DNA from: Corythucha ciliata
Lineage: Eukaryota > Arthropoda > Insecta > Hemiptera > Tingidae
Reading direction: 5' to 3'
DNA: 64,000 nt
NCBI GenBank assembly: GCA_038030265.1
Contig: CM075941.1
Location: 49,577,952-49,641,951 of the forward strand
Shown here piece by piece: positions 1 to 10,599 of this stretch; position 1 is the first letter of the stretch, and each line of letters begins with the position of its first letter. The notes under the pieces are model-generated. The model did not search any database and was not told the origin of the DNA. It saw only the letters and a program-made list of their open reading frames with translations. The translations under genes were made by a program, and so were the position numbers.

Positions 1-1242
1 CAGAGGAAGCCACTCAGAACAGTTTCACGAGTGCATTCCTCCACGAGTTCCTTTGGGTGACTTTCAACAGTTTCAACATACAATTTTTTGTCTTTCTCAT
101 CGAAAATCGAAGGGGTTATCAAATAATACCTTTTTAAATTGAACTATTACGTCATTATCGAAACATTTTACAGGCGTTTATACAAACTATAGAGAGATAA
201 CGCACGGACACCTCAATTCGTGAAGGTGCTAACAACTTCTATTTAGATAAATGACTGAACTGATTTACCGGGAAACAAAAGACACGCCTGATTTTTCCTC
301 TGCTGATAGAATAATAATAACGGCTTGATTTCAATATGGGTCTAGGTTTCGTTCTTGACACGCATTTCCCTTTCTTTGATGATTACAAAGGTCGTTAAAG
401 AAAAAAAAAAGCAAATACGACTTCCACAAATGGAAGCTCGACCGCCGTCGGCTTTGGTGAAAGAGAGAGTTAATTGAGAGATTTTTTTTTTTTTAGATGA
501 ATATTTGAAAGAAAACGAGAACAACCAGAAAGTTGACCAGAGACAAATGGGGTGAGGGGGTGGGGGTTTTCGTTATTTTTCACAAGAATGGGATTTAACG
601 AAACTTCCATACCAATAAGTTTTAGATTTCCCCTGATTTCACCCGTACAAGATGGAGAGCAATAATTAAATAAATCGGAGAAGGTGGAACAAGAATTGTT
701 GATACTTCAGCGTAACCAGAATAGCCAGCCATTTCTTTAGATGGTCTTACTAAATTTGATTAGACGAAAGTGCTGAACCGTGTGTAGAATTCAAGCCTCT
801 CCTACACATTTTCTAGCCAATTCTGTTACTAAATTGTCTGTTTTTGAAATTTGAACCCAGCTTTCCTAAATTGATCGATTTCTAGACCAAAATACTCAAT
901 TTCAGCGACTGAATTGTCAGTCCATTCGAAAAACACGATTGCGTTTCAACAAAATAGCCAGTTTACGATCCAAGTCTCTGGGTTTCACTTTAGTTGAACG
1001 CAAGAACGTGATAGTTGAACACAAGGAAGTTACAAAAAGAAAAATTATTGGAATATTAGGAAAATTCTTGAGCTCCCTCCCTTCCCTTTTTATGGTGAGA
1101 GTGAATGAAGAGGGGTGGGGGTGACCCAGCGTAAAAAAACAAAAAAAAAAAAAAACAGGAATTTTACAGCTAATGGTCACTGTGGGTCTCGTATGAATAC
1201 GTCCTTTCCACTCATTATACATATTTGGTGCAAACAACTTCT
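1..1242. other. Gene-free stretch left of first hAT-like element
   Basis: No coding exon, RNA gene or clear repeat was recognised. Short open frames on both strands have no family resemblance and low-complexity composition. There are poly-T and poly-A runs near 480-495 and 1134-1157 and G-rich patches near 550 and 1110. The last 8 bases (1243-1250, GTTGTGCT) are the left target duplication of the element that follows. Confidence 0.6.
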
Positions 1243-1599
1243 GTTGTGCTCAGTGGCGTGCCTAGGAATTTTTCTTGGGAGGGGTTTTCAAATTACACAA
1301 TTATATGTATATAAAATGGTGATTTTTTTGACAGAAATGGGTGGGGGTGGGGTGGGGGTCAATCAGTTCGTAAGATGACACGGTCCTTTATAGTCAATTC
1401 ATCTTTTAAGGGCGCGAATAGCCCCTTTGGCAATTTTTTCGGTGCAGTATGGCACAAATCGTCATTTAAGCCATCTATATACAAGGCGCGAATTGTCCGC
1501 AGTTTCACCGTTTTCAAGCCGCGGAGGATCAGTTTTTTTTTGGGGGTGCCGATAGCCACTTTGAAGACGCGCAGTATTAGCCTCTGTAAATGATCTGTT

Positions 1600-1854
1600 T
1601 AGCTAATCTTTGGACCGTGAATTTGTGGTACGAGTATGCCATTTTTAGGACTTAAAGAGTCAGTTTTGCTATTTTTAGGGAACGAATCGTCAGTTTAGAC
1701 ATTTTCAGGGCACGAGGTTCAGTTTGGCCATTTTCGATGCTGGATAATGGTTGATTTTGGATTTTCAGGACATGAATCATCCGTTTCGGACCATTCAAAG
1801 CGCGAATCTCGCGGGCCGTTATACGGCGGTCAGTTTTTCTGTTTTTAGAGCGAG
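1600..1854 (+). repeat. Family-A degenerate short repeats
   Basis: Irregular copies of a phrase like 'gcgaatcgtcagtttggccattttta' recur every 30-50 bp. They form the left interior of the hAT-like element at 1251-5727 and resume after the nested tRNA foldback at about 2760. Confidence 0.6.
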
Positions 1855-2087
1855 AAATATCTATTTAGATGGATATAATGAATAATTCTGTCGCCGGTAT
1901 TTTTAATTAATAAATCAATTAAACTGATGTTATCCGGAGGATTTGTTAATTAAAAATACCGGCGACAGAATTATTCATTATATCCATCTAACAACATCTA
2001 GATAATTAATAAATTAATTTGACTGATATTATCCGGACGACGATGGAAGGGCATAGCCCAACACGATTCAAGTTTCGAGAAAAAATG

Positions 2088-2160
2088 GCTCCCCGGCGGG
2101 ATTTGAACCCGCAACCTCTGGATTACCAGTCCAGCACGCTGCCATTTGCGCCACGGAGAA
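2088..2160 (-). tRNA. tRNA gene copy, anticodon GGU (Thr codon ACC)
   Basis: 73-nt cloverleaf with anticodon loop CTGGTAA. This copy has U instead of G at position 1, so the first acceptor pair becomes U-G rather than the G-G mismatch seen in the large array. A T-run follows the 3' end. It is spaced 322 bp from the next copy. Confidence 0.65.
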
Positions 2161-2409
2161 GCCTATGGGAGTCGTACTCCGAGGGATAAGCTAAGCCGAA
2201 CCCCACCCAGGTCCATTGTTTCTCGAAACTCTAGGCGCTTCTCCTGATCGGTAAACCACGCCGAATTTTATCTTATCTAGATGTTGTTAGATGGATATAT
2301 TGAATAAATCTGTCGCCGGTATTTTAATTAATAAATTAATTTGACTGATATTATCCGGACGACGATGGAAGGGCATAGCCCAACACGATTCGAGTTTCGA
2401 GAAAAAATG

Positions 2410-2482
2410 GCTCCCCGGCGGGATTTGAACCCGCAACCTCTGGATTACCAGTCCAGCACGCTGCCATTTGCGCCACGGAGAC
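2410..2482 (-). tRNA. tRNA gene copy, anticodon GGU
   Basis: Matches the array consensus at 49168-49240. It lies exactly 322 bp from the previous copy and faces the same way. Confidence 0.65.
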
Positions 2483-2583
2483 GCCTATGGGAGTCGTACT
2501 CCGAGGGATAAGCTAAGCCGAACCCCACCCAGGTCCATTGTTTCTCGGCTTAGCTTATCCCTCGGAGTACGACTCCCATAGGC

Positions 2584-2656
2584 GTCTCCGTGGCGCAAAT
2601 GGGAGCGTGCTGGACTGGTAATCCAGAGGTTGCGGGTTCAAATCCCGCCGGGGAGC
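2584..2656 (+). tRNA. tRNA gene copy, anticodon GGU, inverted orientation
   Basis: The plus-strand arm of the small foldback. It has one D-loop substitution (C20 to G) relative to the consensus. A six-T terminator follows directly. Confidence 0.65.
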
Positions 2657-2759
2657 CATTTTTTCTCGAAACTCGAATCGTGTTGGGCTATGCCCTTCCA
2701 TCGTCGTCCGTATAATTTCAGTTTAATCGATTTATTAATTAAATATCTATTTTTCTAAG

Positions 2760-3072
2760 CGCTAATGGTCAGTTTGGCCAATTTAAGGACAGGAATCGTC
2801 TGTTTAGGCGTGAATCGTCAGTTAAGCTATTTTTAGAGCGCATAGAATCAGTTTTGCATCAGTGCTTGCATAGTCAGTTTGGCCAATTTTAGGGCGCGTA
2901 GTCTTGAAGCTTGACATTTATACATATAGGGCATAAAACCAAGGCGATAATGGTCAGTTAGGGCATTTTTGGCGTGCGACTGGTCGATTTTGACATTTTC
3001 AGGGCGCGAATCGTCAGTTATACTTTGCCCAAACATAGCAGCATAGGCGGGTTCAATTAGTCCCTTCAAGCC
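2760..3072 (+). repeat. Family-A degenerate short repeats
   Basis: 'gtcagttt' phrases recur at roughly 20-50 bp spacing. The stretch lies between the two nested foldback elements and belongs to the interior of the hAT-like element. Confidence 0.55.
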
Positions 3073-3081
3073 AATTACGCA

Positions 3082-4389
3082 AGCCAGGTCAAGTTAGCGA
3101 TCTTTTTCCTAGCGATCTTTTTCAGAGAAGATAGCGATCCTTACCAGCGATCTTTTTTCCGTCAACAGAGAAGGGGGTGGGGAGGGGAAGAAAGGGAGTA
3201 CAGAAAGAGTGGGGGGGGGGCATTGACACCATAAACACAAAATAAACGCACACGAACGACATGAATACGGGCAGAGGCCGGATCGCTATTCCCTAGCTTG
3301 ACAATATCGTTATAAAGTGTCGTGCCACAACCATCTTCGGTTTAGAACCTCTACAGACACCCCCGTCGCATAAAACATGCCCGCCAATGACATAAGTACA
3401 GGGGGGGGGGGCGGTCTGGGGGCAGGATCGCCGGCATGACAATATCGTTATAAAGTGTAGTGCCACAACCATCTTCGGTATAGAACCTCTACAGACACCC
3501 CCGACGCATAAAACATGCCCGCCAATGACATAAGTACAGGCGGGGGCGGTCTGGGGGCAGGATCGCTGGCATGACAATATCGTTATAAAGTGTCGTGTCA
3601 ATTTGAGCTATGATTCAGTGCTATTAATGATGAGTATCTTTGTTCCCATGTTGGGAAGGAAAAAAATCTGAACTATCCGGGGCCCCCCTGGACGCGGGGC
3701 CCCGGGCCCAAGCCCGTCGGGCCACCGCCTAAAGGCGGCACTGCCCCCTAACACAACAAATTATCAATGATACGTTTACCCATTCTCGAAAAAAAATCAT
3801 TTTCTTATTGCTCCTAATCATTTGTGACAATTTCACCTAGTGCCCAGTACTTTTTTTTAAAAAGGACGGGGGACCTTTCGAATGGACTGAAAAAGGTAAA
3901 CACAGTCCTGCTGACATGACATCCTATTCATTTCATTTTAATCAATTTCCCCTTCTACTTTCACCTTATGCGTCGGGGGTGTCTTTAGAGGTTCTATACC
4001 GAAGATGGTTGTGGCACGACACTTTATAACGATATTGTCGTGCCAGCGATCCTGCCCCCAGACCGCCCCCGCCTGTACTAATGTCATTGGCGGGCATGTT
4101 TTGTGCGTCGGGGATGTCTGTAGAGGTTCTATACCGAAGATGGTTGTGGCACGACACTTTATAACGATATTGTCAAGCTAGGGAATAGCGATCCAGCCTC
4201 TGCCCGTATTCATGTCGTTGGTGTGCGTTTATTTTGTGTTTATGGTGTCAATGCCCCCCCTCACTCTTTCTGTACTCCCTCTCTTCCTCCTCCCTCTCCC
4301 TCTCTCCACCCCCTTCTCTGTTGACGGAAAAAAGATCGCTGGTAAGGATCGCTATCTTCTCTGAAAAAGATCGCTAACTTGACCTGGCT
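3082..4389. mobile_element. Foldback element with perfect 9-bp TSD
   Basis: The termini AGCCAGGTCAAGTTAGCG and its reverse complement are flanked by AATTACGCA at 3073-3081 and 4390-4398, a perfect 9-bp target duplication as in Drosophila FB elements and Mutator-like elements. Arms span about 3082-3600 and 3965-4389 and carry subrepeats of about 135 bp. The phrase 'gacaatatcgttataaagtg' starts at 3300, 3438 and 3573, with two inverted copies ending near 4040 and 4175. The centre (3610-3960) is unique and includes a GC-rich hairpin near 3680-3750. No transposase is seen. Confidence 0.8.
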
Positions 4390-4399
4390 AATTACGCAC

Positions 4400-5500
4400 G
4401 AATCGTTATTTTGACAGTTTCAAAACAGGAATAATCTGTTAAGGCATTTCCAGGCCGCCTAGAGTCATTTCGGCCATTTTAGAGCGAGAATCGCCAATTT
4501 GGCTATTTTTAGGGCGCGTGAATGGCATTTTGGCGGTTTTATAGAGTGGTAAATGCCAATTTTTTAGGGCGCAAATAGACATTTTAAATGCAAGAATCGT
4601 CAGTTTTGCCATTTGCGGGTGCGATTACAATCAGTTTAGCAGTTTTTAGATAGTGAATTACTGTCCTGTCAAGCCATTTTTAGTCAGTCTAGCGAAGCAC
4701 ACAATCTCCCAAGCCCAAGCCCCTCGCTTGAGCAAATCGTGGATCCGCATCTGAGTACGAGTATGCCATTTTTAGAGCGTAAATAGTCAGTTTTGATTTT
4801 TTTTTTTTTTTTTTTAAGCGCACAAATGTTAAATTTAGACATTGTGAAGGCTCATTTTGGCTATTTTTGACGCGCGAATGGTCGTTTTTGTCATTCTCAG
4901 GTCAGGACTAATCTTTTTAGACCTTTTTAAGGCGCGAATCGTCAGTTTATTGTTAAACTGACTCTGTGTGCCCTTGTTCTGGGGTACATAGAATCGGTGT
5001 TGCCGATTTTGTGGCTTGAATGCCCAGTCTGGCCATTTTTAGGGCGCGTAGAGTCAGTTTTGCCATTGATATAGGGCGTGAATAGTACGTCAAGTCAAGG
5101 CGCGAAAAACCGCCAGTTTGGCCAATTTTGGCGCGCGGGTGCGGTTGATTTTGCCATTTTTGGAGGAGGAGTCATCTGTTCAGGCATTATCAGTGCACAA
5201 ATTGCCAGAAAAAAGTCAGCTTGGACAATTTTAAAGCGGGAATCATGAGCTTGGCTATTTTAAGCGCACTTATGTATAATCAGTTTAGCTTTTTCCAAGG
5301 CGGAATCAGTTTTAGCCATTTTCAGGGAGCGTGAAGTCAGTTCGGCGATTTTTATGGTTTTGCCATTTTGTGGCGCGAGTATAGTCAGTCTAGGATTCTG
5401 TATGGTGGGGATAGCTAATTTAGCTAATTTTAGGCAGCAAATGGCTGCCAAGTCATCTTTAGTAGAATTTCTCAAGCCCCTCTCTCTTGAACAAATCCTG
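4400..5500 (+). repeat. Family-A degenerate short repeats
   Basis: The longest run of family A in the window: 'gcgaatcgtcagtttngccatttttaggg' variants with 'gcgcg' blocks between them. It makes up the right half of the hAT-like element at 1251-5727. The open frame across 5260-5475 on the minus strand is a by-product of these repeats. Confidence 0.6.
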
Positions 5501-5735
5501 AATCCATGCCTGGACAGTGGAATAGTTACTTAGCGGGACTAAATTGCTAAAAAACGAACTTTTAGGGTCATACAAATCACGTTTTTGTTGTTTCTTTTGT
5601 TTGTTTGTTTTCTTACTTATTCATTTTATTTTATTTATTTATTTATTTCTATTTCTTAACTATGGTGGGCTGAAGTACTCTGGGAGAGGTTCTGACCCCC
5701 AAAACCCTCCCCATGGGCACGCCACTGGTTGTGCA

Positions 5736-7902
5736 CCAAACACCGTTGTACGCGAGTGAAAGAAATTCACGGAAATTTCCATTGGTGCTTGCTTTGATTG
5801 TGTTATAAACTAACCTTTGAAGACTATGTGGAGGGGGGGGGGGTGATCACAGTGAAAATGAGAGCCCTTCAACAGACAAAAAAAAAATAAAGTTGGGAAA
5901 AGAATCAAACACAACTTGGAACTTTACTCCGGCCATACATGGTCGCCCACGTCCGCCCTGAAGTACAGCGAAGCTTATTAAGCTCTAAAGAGCGGTTCTT
6001 TTTTTTTTTTTTCTTCGAAAAGGGAAACGCTTCCGGGGCGCACAGCTCCCCCCCCCCCAATCTTTGACAAAAACAAGCTGAACTAAGCGGGTCTATTGAC
6101 TAGTTTTCATAAACCGTTAAGTAAACTAGTGGTAACTGGTCGTCCCACTATCATTGCTCATTAGCGATTTTAAAAAAAAAGAAAAGTCGCACGAATTTCT
6201 TTGTAATCGCTTTCAATCCATTACAGTGTAATCACAAGGATTATTCTCGAGCTTTTGTCGTAACCCCCTCATCACCATCGTGCCATCGTCTTCCCTCATT
6301 AATATTTGTATCATAGCGACGGCATAACAGAATCTACAAGTTGAAGTGCTTCTCGGAACTTCTTGGAACCATGAAAAAAAGTATGACATCATTTAAACTC
6401 AACTACCGTATTTTTGCATTAGGGCGGGATAGAAATTGAATTGAGTCATGACTATCTTGTTTAAGGTCGCGCGTAGGTGGACAATAATTTTGTATTTCGC
6501 TCGATCGTGGTTATCCGAATTCAATTTTTTTTTTTTTTTTTGTCTTACCGAGAAAGAAATTTGCGATTGAAATGGTGTGTGTGGGGGAGGGGGAGGAGGA
6601 ACTTGTCTTCTCCTTGGCGTCGAGCTACGTAGAAAAAAAAAAAAAAAAATGTTGCGCCATCCTTCCCCTTTAATCTCTTGTATGCCTCTTAGCAGCAGAT
6701 GCTAGCTCCTTATAGGGATATAAATATACGTTTGGCCCATTTCAACTTTCACTGCGAGCACTTCCTTTTAAGCCAATGGCAGTCGATCGGGTTAGTCACT
6801 TCTGTCCCTTCAGTGTCATATAGTAAAATTCTCTTAGGATTGTGGTTAAGGAGGAGGGGAGGGGGGTTTGCGTGCACAGCATTAACAATTTTCCCCCGAA
6901 CACAAAGGATGAAGAGAGACCGGGGGTGGGGGGCGTCGCGAAAGTTACAATTAATGTCAATCACGTAGCGCCATTTCCTGTATTTAAGGTAAAACGTGTT
7001 AAGATTGTTGGGCATAGTGAGAAGGTGAAAAATCACACGGTGCCCCCTGCCCCCCACCCTTTGAACATATAAAATGATCGTCTGGCCGTCAAACTATTGG
7101 GAGCACCTTTTTGACGCAATACATTTACCACCTTCATAAATGGTCAAAAACAATTTTACTCCCTTTAACGATCATGCAATTCCCCCCATGGTTTGCTCAG
7201 TAGTTATCCCAGGTGGGGGAATTGGTGGTGAGGAAGGGCGGGGTTATGACAAAAATCGTTTGTAACATTAATCGATTTGATTTCAGAGACACCTGCCTCC
7301 AAAGCAAACAAATCCAAAATGGAGACGTACTGAGGTCGAAAACCAAGGGAGAAAGACCCTAATTATCGATGCGTAACTGAAATCAGGCTGTTTTGAAGGT
7401 AAAAACTGCTCATTATCCACCTGAAACAGAGGGGAAACCTGGGAATCTTATAGGCGGGCGGGGAGGCGATTTCACCCGGAAAATATTTGTCGTTCACGAA
7501 AAAAAGAAATAGCCGCAAAATAATGATTTTATGTCGTCCAGAAACCGGATATTTACCGCAAAAATTGACTATCTTTCTCTTTTGGAAACCGAAACAACTC
7601 GGGCCAGGTAAGCGGCGCCGCCGTGCCGGTTCGATTAATTTGAATAAATCGCACACAAAACCATACAAGTCGTCCCATTTTTAACGCGTACAATACAGGC
7701 GAACCTCCACCTCTCACGTGAGCGAAGGAGAAAGGGAAAATTGTGACGAAAATCGGATACAATTTTGAAGGACGTCGGAAGCAAAACTGATTTTAGAAAG
7801 AGCTAAAATCCACGAAATATACGAAATAGCAAAAATTCGTGAAATTTGGTTTTAAGAAGGCAAATCCAGGAAAAACAACCATCCTTGGAGAAATAAGAGT
7901 TC
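5736..7902. other. Gene-free stretch with homopolymer runs
   Basis: No exon, RNA gene or paired transposon end was recognised. The stretch has several homopolymer runs (G near 5832, T near 6000 and 6525, C near 6050, A near 6632). From about 7770 family-C phrases begin and continue beyond the hAT-like insertion at 7911. The last 8 bases (7903-7910) are the left target duplication GACTCACG. Confidence 0.5.
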
Positions 7903-7910
7903 GACTCACG

Positions 7911-10559
7911 CAGTGGCGGATCTACGGGGTGGGTTTTGGGGGTTTAAACCCCCCGTAAGAAGATGGCGTCCGCTAAAACTTTGTTGTTAGTCATTCCAGA
8001 GATTTCCTCTAATACCTTGCACATACCAAAGGGCGACTGTTGAAAAGGGGGTTCTGCACAGAAAGATGATTTCTCGACGAATGTGCGATCTCGTGATGGT
8101 GAGGCCCCCATTTATTGAGGGGGGGGGGGCACCAAAAAGCATAAATAGATGGGAAAAAAAATGGATTTTTAGGTTTCAAAGCGATGATTAGCGGCAAATA
8201 TTGAGAACAAGCGTTCATTTGCCACTTAAATTAGGAAAAATACACCAATTCGAGATATCTGAAGGCAACTTCACGGACAAACCAGAGAAAAAACGCCAAC
8301 TCCAAATTCCTATAGGCCTTTAAGGCAGAAGAAATTGAGAAAGCGTTCTAATGTGCTACTCTTTGGGCAAGTACGCGGGAGAACGTTGAAAAAAAACAAA
8401 AAAAAAACGCTAATATCAAATAGCGGCTTATAGCGGTAGCAAAAAAGCGTTGACTCTCAGTGGAAAACGAAAATAAATCACTAATTCGTGACTGAAAATG
8501 AAAAAAATCACTAATATGTGGCGAAAATTGAGAAAAAGCTGAAGTCCATCGCTCACCTGGCTCAACAATTAATTTTTGAAAACGCAAAATTCGTGGTTTT
8601 CTCGAGGCAACAACAGAAAAAAGCGCAATTGAGAAAAATCGGTAATTCACGGCCAAAATTGAGAAAACCTTGCGGCTAAAACTGAGAAAATCTAGTAATT
8701 CCGGCCTATAATTGAAGTAAAACGCTCATTCACAACTAAAAAGGAGAAATAAGCCAATTCGCGGAACAATTTGAGAAAATTGGCTAAAATTGAGGAAACG
8801 CGGTAATTCGTGGCTAAAATTGAGAAATAATTTGCGACTAAAAAATGAGAAAAAGCGCTTAGATCGCGGTAAAAATTGAGAAAAAAAAGCTAATTCACGG
8901 ATACATGTGGTAGAAATGCCGCTTATTGACGGCTAAAACTGAGACAAACCGCTAATTTCCGTCTAAAATTGATGTAAAATGCTCATTTCCAACTAAAATA
9001 AAGATTTAATTCGTGGCAAATAGAGAAATACGCTATACTTCTCGGCACAAGCAAGCGCTAATGTGAAGCTAAATTTCAAAGATACATTTGGTAATTTCGC
9101 TTGTTCACGGCTAAAACTGATACAAACGCTAACTCCCGGCTAAAATTGGGAAATTGCGTTGATTCACGGCCAATATAACAAAAGGCGCTCATTCGCGGAG
9201 CTCAAATGGAGATAAACGCAAATTCACAGATTTTGTGAAAATCTCCAGTTCGAAGGTGAAATTGAATAAAAGCGGTGATTCAGGCGTGAAATTAAGGAAT
9301 GATTCACGGTTAAAATTCGGAAATAATGCTCAGCTAAAACGAAGAAAACAAAACGCTAATTCTCTGCTAGAACTGAGGAAACGATATAACTTGCGGCTAA
9401 AATGGCGTGATAAGCGCTAATTCGCATGACTAAGAAGTGAAGAAAAACGCTAAAATTAGAGAAATAAAACGTTAACTCGTGGCTAAAACTGAGACAAACC
9501 GCTAATTGCCGTCTAAAATGTAGAGGAGGGGGTGGGGAGGGTGTGTGAGGATTCGCTGTTGAAGGTTCAGTGAATTCGCGGCTAAAGCTCATTTGCAACT
9601 AAAATAAAGATAATTAAATATTTAATTCGTGCCAAATTTTGGCAGAAAGCGCTTATCAGCAGCTAAAATGGAGAAATACGCTACTTCTCGGCACAAGCAA
9701 GCGCTAATGTGAAGCTAAATTTCAAAGATACATTTGGTAATTTCGCTTGTTCACGGCTAAAACTGATACAAACGCTAACTCCCGGCTAAAATTGGGAAAT
9801 TGCGTTGATTCACGGCCAATATAACAAAAGGCGCTCATTCGCGGAGCTCAAATGGAGATAAACGCAAATTCACAGATTTTGTGAAAATACTCCAGTTCGA
9901 AGGTGAAATTGAATAAAAGCGGTGATTCAGGCGTGAAATTAAGGAATGATTCACGGTTAAAATTCGGAAATAATGCTCAGCTAAAACGAAGAAAACAAAA
10001 CGCTAATTCTCTGCTAGAACTGAGGAAACGATATAACTTGCGGCTAAAATGGCGTGATAAGCGCTAATTCGCATGACTAAGAAGTGAAGAAAAACGCTAA
10101 AATTAGAGAAATAAAACGTTAACTCGTGGCTAAAACTGAGACAAACCGCTAATTGCCGTCTAAAATGTAGAGGAGGGGGTGGGGAGGGTGTGTGAGGATT
10201 CGCTGTTGAAGGTTCAGTGAATTCGCGGCTAAAGTGGGCAAGAAGCGCTTATATTCGCCGCTGAAACGGAGAAAAACGATAAATCGCGGATCAATTTGAG
10301 AAAATCCACTAATTCACGGCTAAAATTGAGGAAATACGGTGATTCGCGTTTGAAATGAAGAAAAAAGTTCGCGGCTAAAACTGAGAAAAAGCACTTGGAT
10401 CGCGAAAAAAAAATTGGAAAAACCGCTAATTCAAGGTTAAATTAGGGAAAAAGCCAATTACTGGTTCGTATAGAGGCATGTTTGCGGCTGAAACTCAGGA
10501 AAAAAGAGAGAGATTCATGGTAGAACCCCTCCCAAGATAAAATCCTAGAACCACCACTG
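7911..10559. mobile_element. Non-autonomous hAT-like element, 2.6 kb, perfect 8-bp TSD
   Basis: The left end is CAGTGGCGGATCTACGG. The right end, read inverted, is CAGTGGTGGTTCTAGG. Both sides carry GACTCACG (7903-7910 and 10560-10567), a perfect 8-bp duplication. The interior is family-B repeats with a recent internal tandem duplication. No transposase frame is present. The element interrupts a family-C tract, which resumes on the other side. Confidence 0.82.
8976..10231 (+). repeat. Direct tandem duplication, offset about 636 bp
   Basis: A block of B repeats at about 9030-9588 recurs almost base for base at about 9667-10231. A distinctive phrase 'tagaggagggggtggggagg' marks both copies (9531 and 10167). 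The few differences are small indels. The sharp identity within otherwise degenerate repeats shows a recent event. Confidence 0.75.
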
Positions 10560-10599
10560 GACTCACGAAATGTATTTTTTCGTCGTTCGTTTTTCAAAT

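Larger units (their letters stand above)
1855..2752. mobile_element. Small tRNA-bearing foldback element
   Basis: Flanked by a 12-bp direct repeat AAATATCTATTT (1855-1866 and 2741-2752). Inside are two minus-strand copies and one plus-strand copy of the tRNA gene that fills 49.1-56.8 kb, with the same spacer. The arms turn at about 2545-2547, where the two orientations share 3 bp (TCG). A second fold near 1867-1990 pairs two copies of the 'ggatat...gtcgccggta' spacer. No transposase is present. It differs from the big array by scattered substitutions, so it is not a recent copy. Confidence 0.65.
1251..5727. mobile_element. Non-autonomous hAT-like element, 4.5 kb, 8-bp TSD
   Basis: The left end starts CAGTGGCGTGCC and the right end finishes GGCACGCCACTG, a 12-bp perfect terminal inverted repeat of the CAGTGGCG type common in hAT elements. 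Flanks are GTTGTGCT (1243-1250) and GTTGTGCA (5728-5735), a 7-of-8 match to an 8-bp target duplication. No transposase frame is visible, so movement in trans is inferred. The interior is mostly family-A degenerate repeats. Two unrelated foldback elements are nested inside (1867-2740 and 3082-4389), so this host insertion is older than both. Confidence 0.75.
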
